A stretch of DNA of 64,000 nt. Source: Sinonovacula constricta. Lineage: Eukaryota > Mollusca > Bivalvia > Cardiida > Solecurtidae. Location of the stretch: NCBI GenBank assembly GCA_007844125.1, contig CM017565.1, positions 12,638,618-12,702,617 of the forward strand, read 5' to 3'. The stretch's first letter is position 1, and each line of letters opens with the position of its first letter. This document shows, piece by piece, positions 61,096 to 64,000 of this stretch. Under the pieces are notes generated by a model that made no database searches, was not told the origin of the DNA, and worked only from the letters and a program-made list of their open reading frames with translations. The position numbers were made by a program, and so were the translations under genes.

Positions 61096-63275
61096 TGACT
61101 TGATGACATGTACCAACATTTCAATAGATTATACGGACCGGTCGAAGAGAATGATAATAATGATGAGGGATCATTAAATGAACCATACATATGTAGTACA
61201 GAATTAAATAAAGAATTTTCAGCAAAAGAAATTAAAAATGCAGTATTTGCACAAAGCAATAACAAAAGTCCAGGCAGTGATAAACTAATAACAGAATGTT
61301 TTAAATATACATAAGATATCATCGCACCATTTTTTAAATATCTTCTATAATAAACTGTTCAATTAAGGTTGTTTTCCAAATAGCTGGGGAGAAGGGATTA
61401 TAATACCGCTTTTTAAGGGTGGATTACAAGAAGCTAGTAATTACAGAGGAATAACACTTAACAATATTTTATCAAAGATTTATTCCTAACTACTTGTTAC
61501 TCGACTTACTAAATGGAGTGAAATAAATTCAAAAATTATTGATAACCAATATGGATTTCAGAAAAATAAGTCTACACCAGACTGTATTTTTATATTAAAT
61601 GCAATTATAAGCAAAGTGTTATCACAGAAAAATAAATTACATGTAGCATTTCTTGATTGGGAGAAAATGTTCGATAACATTAACCGAGCGCTGTTATGGC
61701 AAAAATTGTTCTAAGAAAACATAAGCACCAAATTTGTTAATGCACTAAAGTCTATATATACAAATGTAAAATCGTATGTTAAATACAACGGCTCGTTTTC
61801 TGAGTCTATCATGTCACACAATGGTGTGAAACAAGGGGACCCGGCAAGCAGCATATTATGTCTATTTTTTCTCAATGATATACTCAACAACATTAAGACA
61901 AACATAAACGGCATTGTTACGATCAATGATATGAAGTTGTTTCTTCTCTTCTTCGCGGATGACGCCGTTGTATTTGCACTTGAACCGGAAACATTACAGT
62001 CTATTCTTCATGACATAGACATTTATTGTCGAACTTACAAATTAAAAATAAATGTTTCGAAAACAAAGATCATGATATATGAAAATCGTGGAAATACTAA
62101 TTATGACTTTTATCTTCATAATTTAAAGCTAGAAAATGTCAACTCCTTCAAATACCTGGGTGTCCATTTATTTAAAAATGGTAAGTGGACTCGTACACAG
62201 GCCACTATAGCAAAACATGCGTCTAGAGCTCTTCACAATTTATTTACAATATACAATCAAGTAGATCTTCCGGTTTCACAAAAGATTAAATTATTTGATA
62301 CGCTTATTACTCGAATACTTCATTATTCTGCTAACGTATGGGGTTTCCATAATGCTCCCGACATAGAAAATATACAATAAAATTTTTGCAGAAAAGTGTT
62401 ATGTGTTAAAACATCAACAAACTTAGATGCACTCTACGGTGAATTAGGTCGTTCCTCACTATACGTACAAAGAAAATTAATATTGATCAAATATTGGATT
62501 AAGCTGATTAAATCAGAGGAAAGCACTATTTTGTTTAAAACTTACAACATGTTAAAACATGATGTAAACACGGGAAACACATACGGTGAAAATAATTGGC
62601 GTACCAAATTAAACACGAGTTAGATACGTTAGGCCTATCGTATATTTGGAAAAATCAACTAAACATCTCAATTAATTATGATTTTATAAAACAGCGAATA
62701 ATTGATATTTTCACACAAAATTGGATATCCGCGATAAATAATTCAAATCGATTACACGCATACAGTCTATTCAAAACGACGTTAACCTATGAAACATATT
62801 TAGATGAAATAACCGAACCAAGATATAGAGTTGCGTTAACAAAGTTTAGAGTTTCGTCGCATCAACTTGCAATAGAAAAGGGTCGTCATAGCAATACAGC
62901 TAGATGTGAACGATTATGAAGAAATTGTAATATGAACCAAATCGAAATAGAATAACACTTTTTACTAATTTGTCCAAAATTTTCTCAACTACGCTCCCTA
63001 TACTTGAAAAGATACTATTATACATGGCCAACTAAAAAGAAATTTGCATTATTAATGAAAACAAAATCAAAGAATATTATTAGAAACGTTTCAACTTTTA
63101 TATACTTTGCAAACAATTTAAGAAATTAATATCTTTATGTTGCTCTTCAGATAAACTAATGTCTCTAACCCATGTATCCTATCATTTGTCACAATAACAT
63201 GTATGTTTATAATGCCTTGCTATAAAACATGTATGTTTTAATGCAATAAAAATTTTGTATTGTATTGTATTGATT
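61096..63275 (+). mobile_element. 5'-truncated, decayed LINE with TATTG tail
   Basis: The element begins inside the reverse-transcriptase ORF and ends with aataaaaattttgtattg and a short tattgtattgtattgattg tail (about 63245-63275). This is typical for CR1/L2-like non-LTR elements. No endonuclease domain is present, so the copy is 5'-truncated. Stops and frameshifts show it is dead. It interrupts the 25-26-bp array. Confidence 0.88.
61108..63128 (+). pseudogene. non-LTR reverse transcriptase, broken ORF2
   Basis: Motifs run in order across several frames: EIKNAVFAQSNNKSPGSDKL (about 61230-61290), IIIPLFKGG (about 61400), ASNYRGITLNN (about 61435), NQYGFQKNKST (about 61550), FLDWEKMFDNI (about 61650; catalytic Asp), GVKQGDPASS (about 61825) and the catalytic FADD box (61952-61963, intact). 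The C-terminal part continues SSHQLAIEKGRHSN (about 62850) and HFLLICPKFSQLRSLY past a stop. In-frame stops occur at about 61312, 61371, 61487, 61712 and 62378, and the frame changes near 62600. RNA-templated DNA synthesis at the target site is the family's role; this copy cannot make the protein. The FADD box and GVKQGDP motif place it among LINEs, not LTR elements. Confidence 0.88.
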
Positions 63276-64000
63276 GCAAGGAAAGCAGCATGTTTTCAAT
63301 TGCTAGGAGAGCAATTTGGTTCTGATTGTTAGGAAAGCAATTTGGTTCTGATTGTTAGGAGAGCAATTTGGTTCTTATTGTAAGGAAAGCAGTATGTTTC
63401 CGATCGTCAGGATAGCAATATATTTCTGAATGTTCAGACATCTGCATGTTTCTGATTGTTAATAAAACAGCATGTTTCTGATTGTTAGGAAACAGCATGT
63501 TTCTGATTGTTAGGAAACAGCATGTTTCTGATTGTTAGGAAACAGCATGGTTCTGATTGTTAGGAAACAGCATGTTTCTGATTTTTAGGAAACAGCATGT
63601 TTCTGATTGTTAGGAAACAGCATGGTTCTGATTGTTAGGAAACAGCATGGTTCTGATTGTTAGGAAACAGCATGGTTCTGATTGTTAATAAAACAGCATG
63701 TTTCTGATTGTTAGGAAACAGCATGGTTCTGATTGTTAGGAAACAGCATGGTTCTGATTGTTAGGAAACAGCATGGTTCTGATTGTTAGGAAACAGCATG
63801 TTTCTGATTGTTAGGAAACAGCATGTTTCTGATTGTTAGGAAACAGCATGTTTCTGATTGTTAGGAAACAGCATGGTTCTGATTGTTAGGAAACAGCATG
63901 TTTCTGATTGTTAATAAAACAGCATGTTTCTGATTGTTAGGAAACAGCATGTTTCTGATTGTTAGGAAACAGCATGTTTCTGATTTTTAGGATAGCAGCA
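63271..64000. repeat. 25-26-bp minisatellite running off the right edge
   Basis: The unit is gtttctgattgttaggaaacagcat (25 bp), with 26-bp aaagcaattt variants near the LINE. From about 63470 on, copies are nearly uniform, differing mainly by catgt/catgg and an occasional ttaataaaacagc unit. The array continues beyond the window. Confidence 0.93.

Overview
The window is animal nuclear DNA: spliced genes with GT-AG introns, a tRNA gene, non-LTR retrotransposons, tRNA-derived SINEs and extreme tandem-repeat content. An opsin that is neither a typical vertebrate nor a typical arthropod type, plus these LINE and SINE styles, suggest an invertebrate, most likely a lophotrochozoan such as a mollusc. 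That placement is inference.

Two protein-coding genes can be read by joining exons, both on the minus strand and both split by minisatellite-filled introns. (1) A PX-domain gene of the p47phox/NOXO1/SH3PXD2 (Tks) type: first coding exon 7171-6913, second exon 4863-4766. The intron between them is mostly a 30-bp minisatellite (5145-6715), and the next intron opens into a 72-bp minisatellite that runs off the left edge (1-4729). (2) A divergent opsin in five exons: 36597-36453, 35865-35738, 35147-35051, 15596-15389 and 14966-14727. All internal splice phases match, and the product lines up almost without gaps with rhodopsin from about residue 49 to the stop. It keeps the retinal-binding lysine (296) but has lost most of the G-protein activation motifs. 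Its third internal intron is 19.45 kb, about 97% of it a 44-bp minisatellite.

Layout: 1-7171 PX gene with two intronic arrays; 7172-14726 AT-rich non-coding DNA with a tRNA-Asp gene, a decayed tRNA-Asp copy and a 25-bp array; 14727-36597 opsin gene; 36840-39100 a composite satellite built on a 20-bp monomer (59-bp and 80-bp higher forms); 39107-40060 a truncated LINE; 40.3-41.5 kb SINEs; 42194-43975 a very uniform 35-bp array; 45341-60839 a 15.3-kb array of 63-bp units bracketed by a 34-bp inverted repeat; 60.9 kb to the end a 25-26-bp array interrupted by a decayed LINE (61096-63275).

Most long open frames in the window come from arrays whose unit is a multiple of 3 (72, 63, 30 bp), so they stay open on both strands; these are not treated as genes. 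The most unusual points are the opsin's altered residues, the minisatellite that makes up its giant intron, the inverted repeat bracketing the 63-bp array, and the nested recent duplications inside the arrays.
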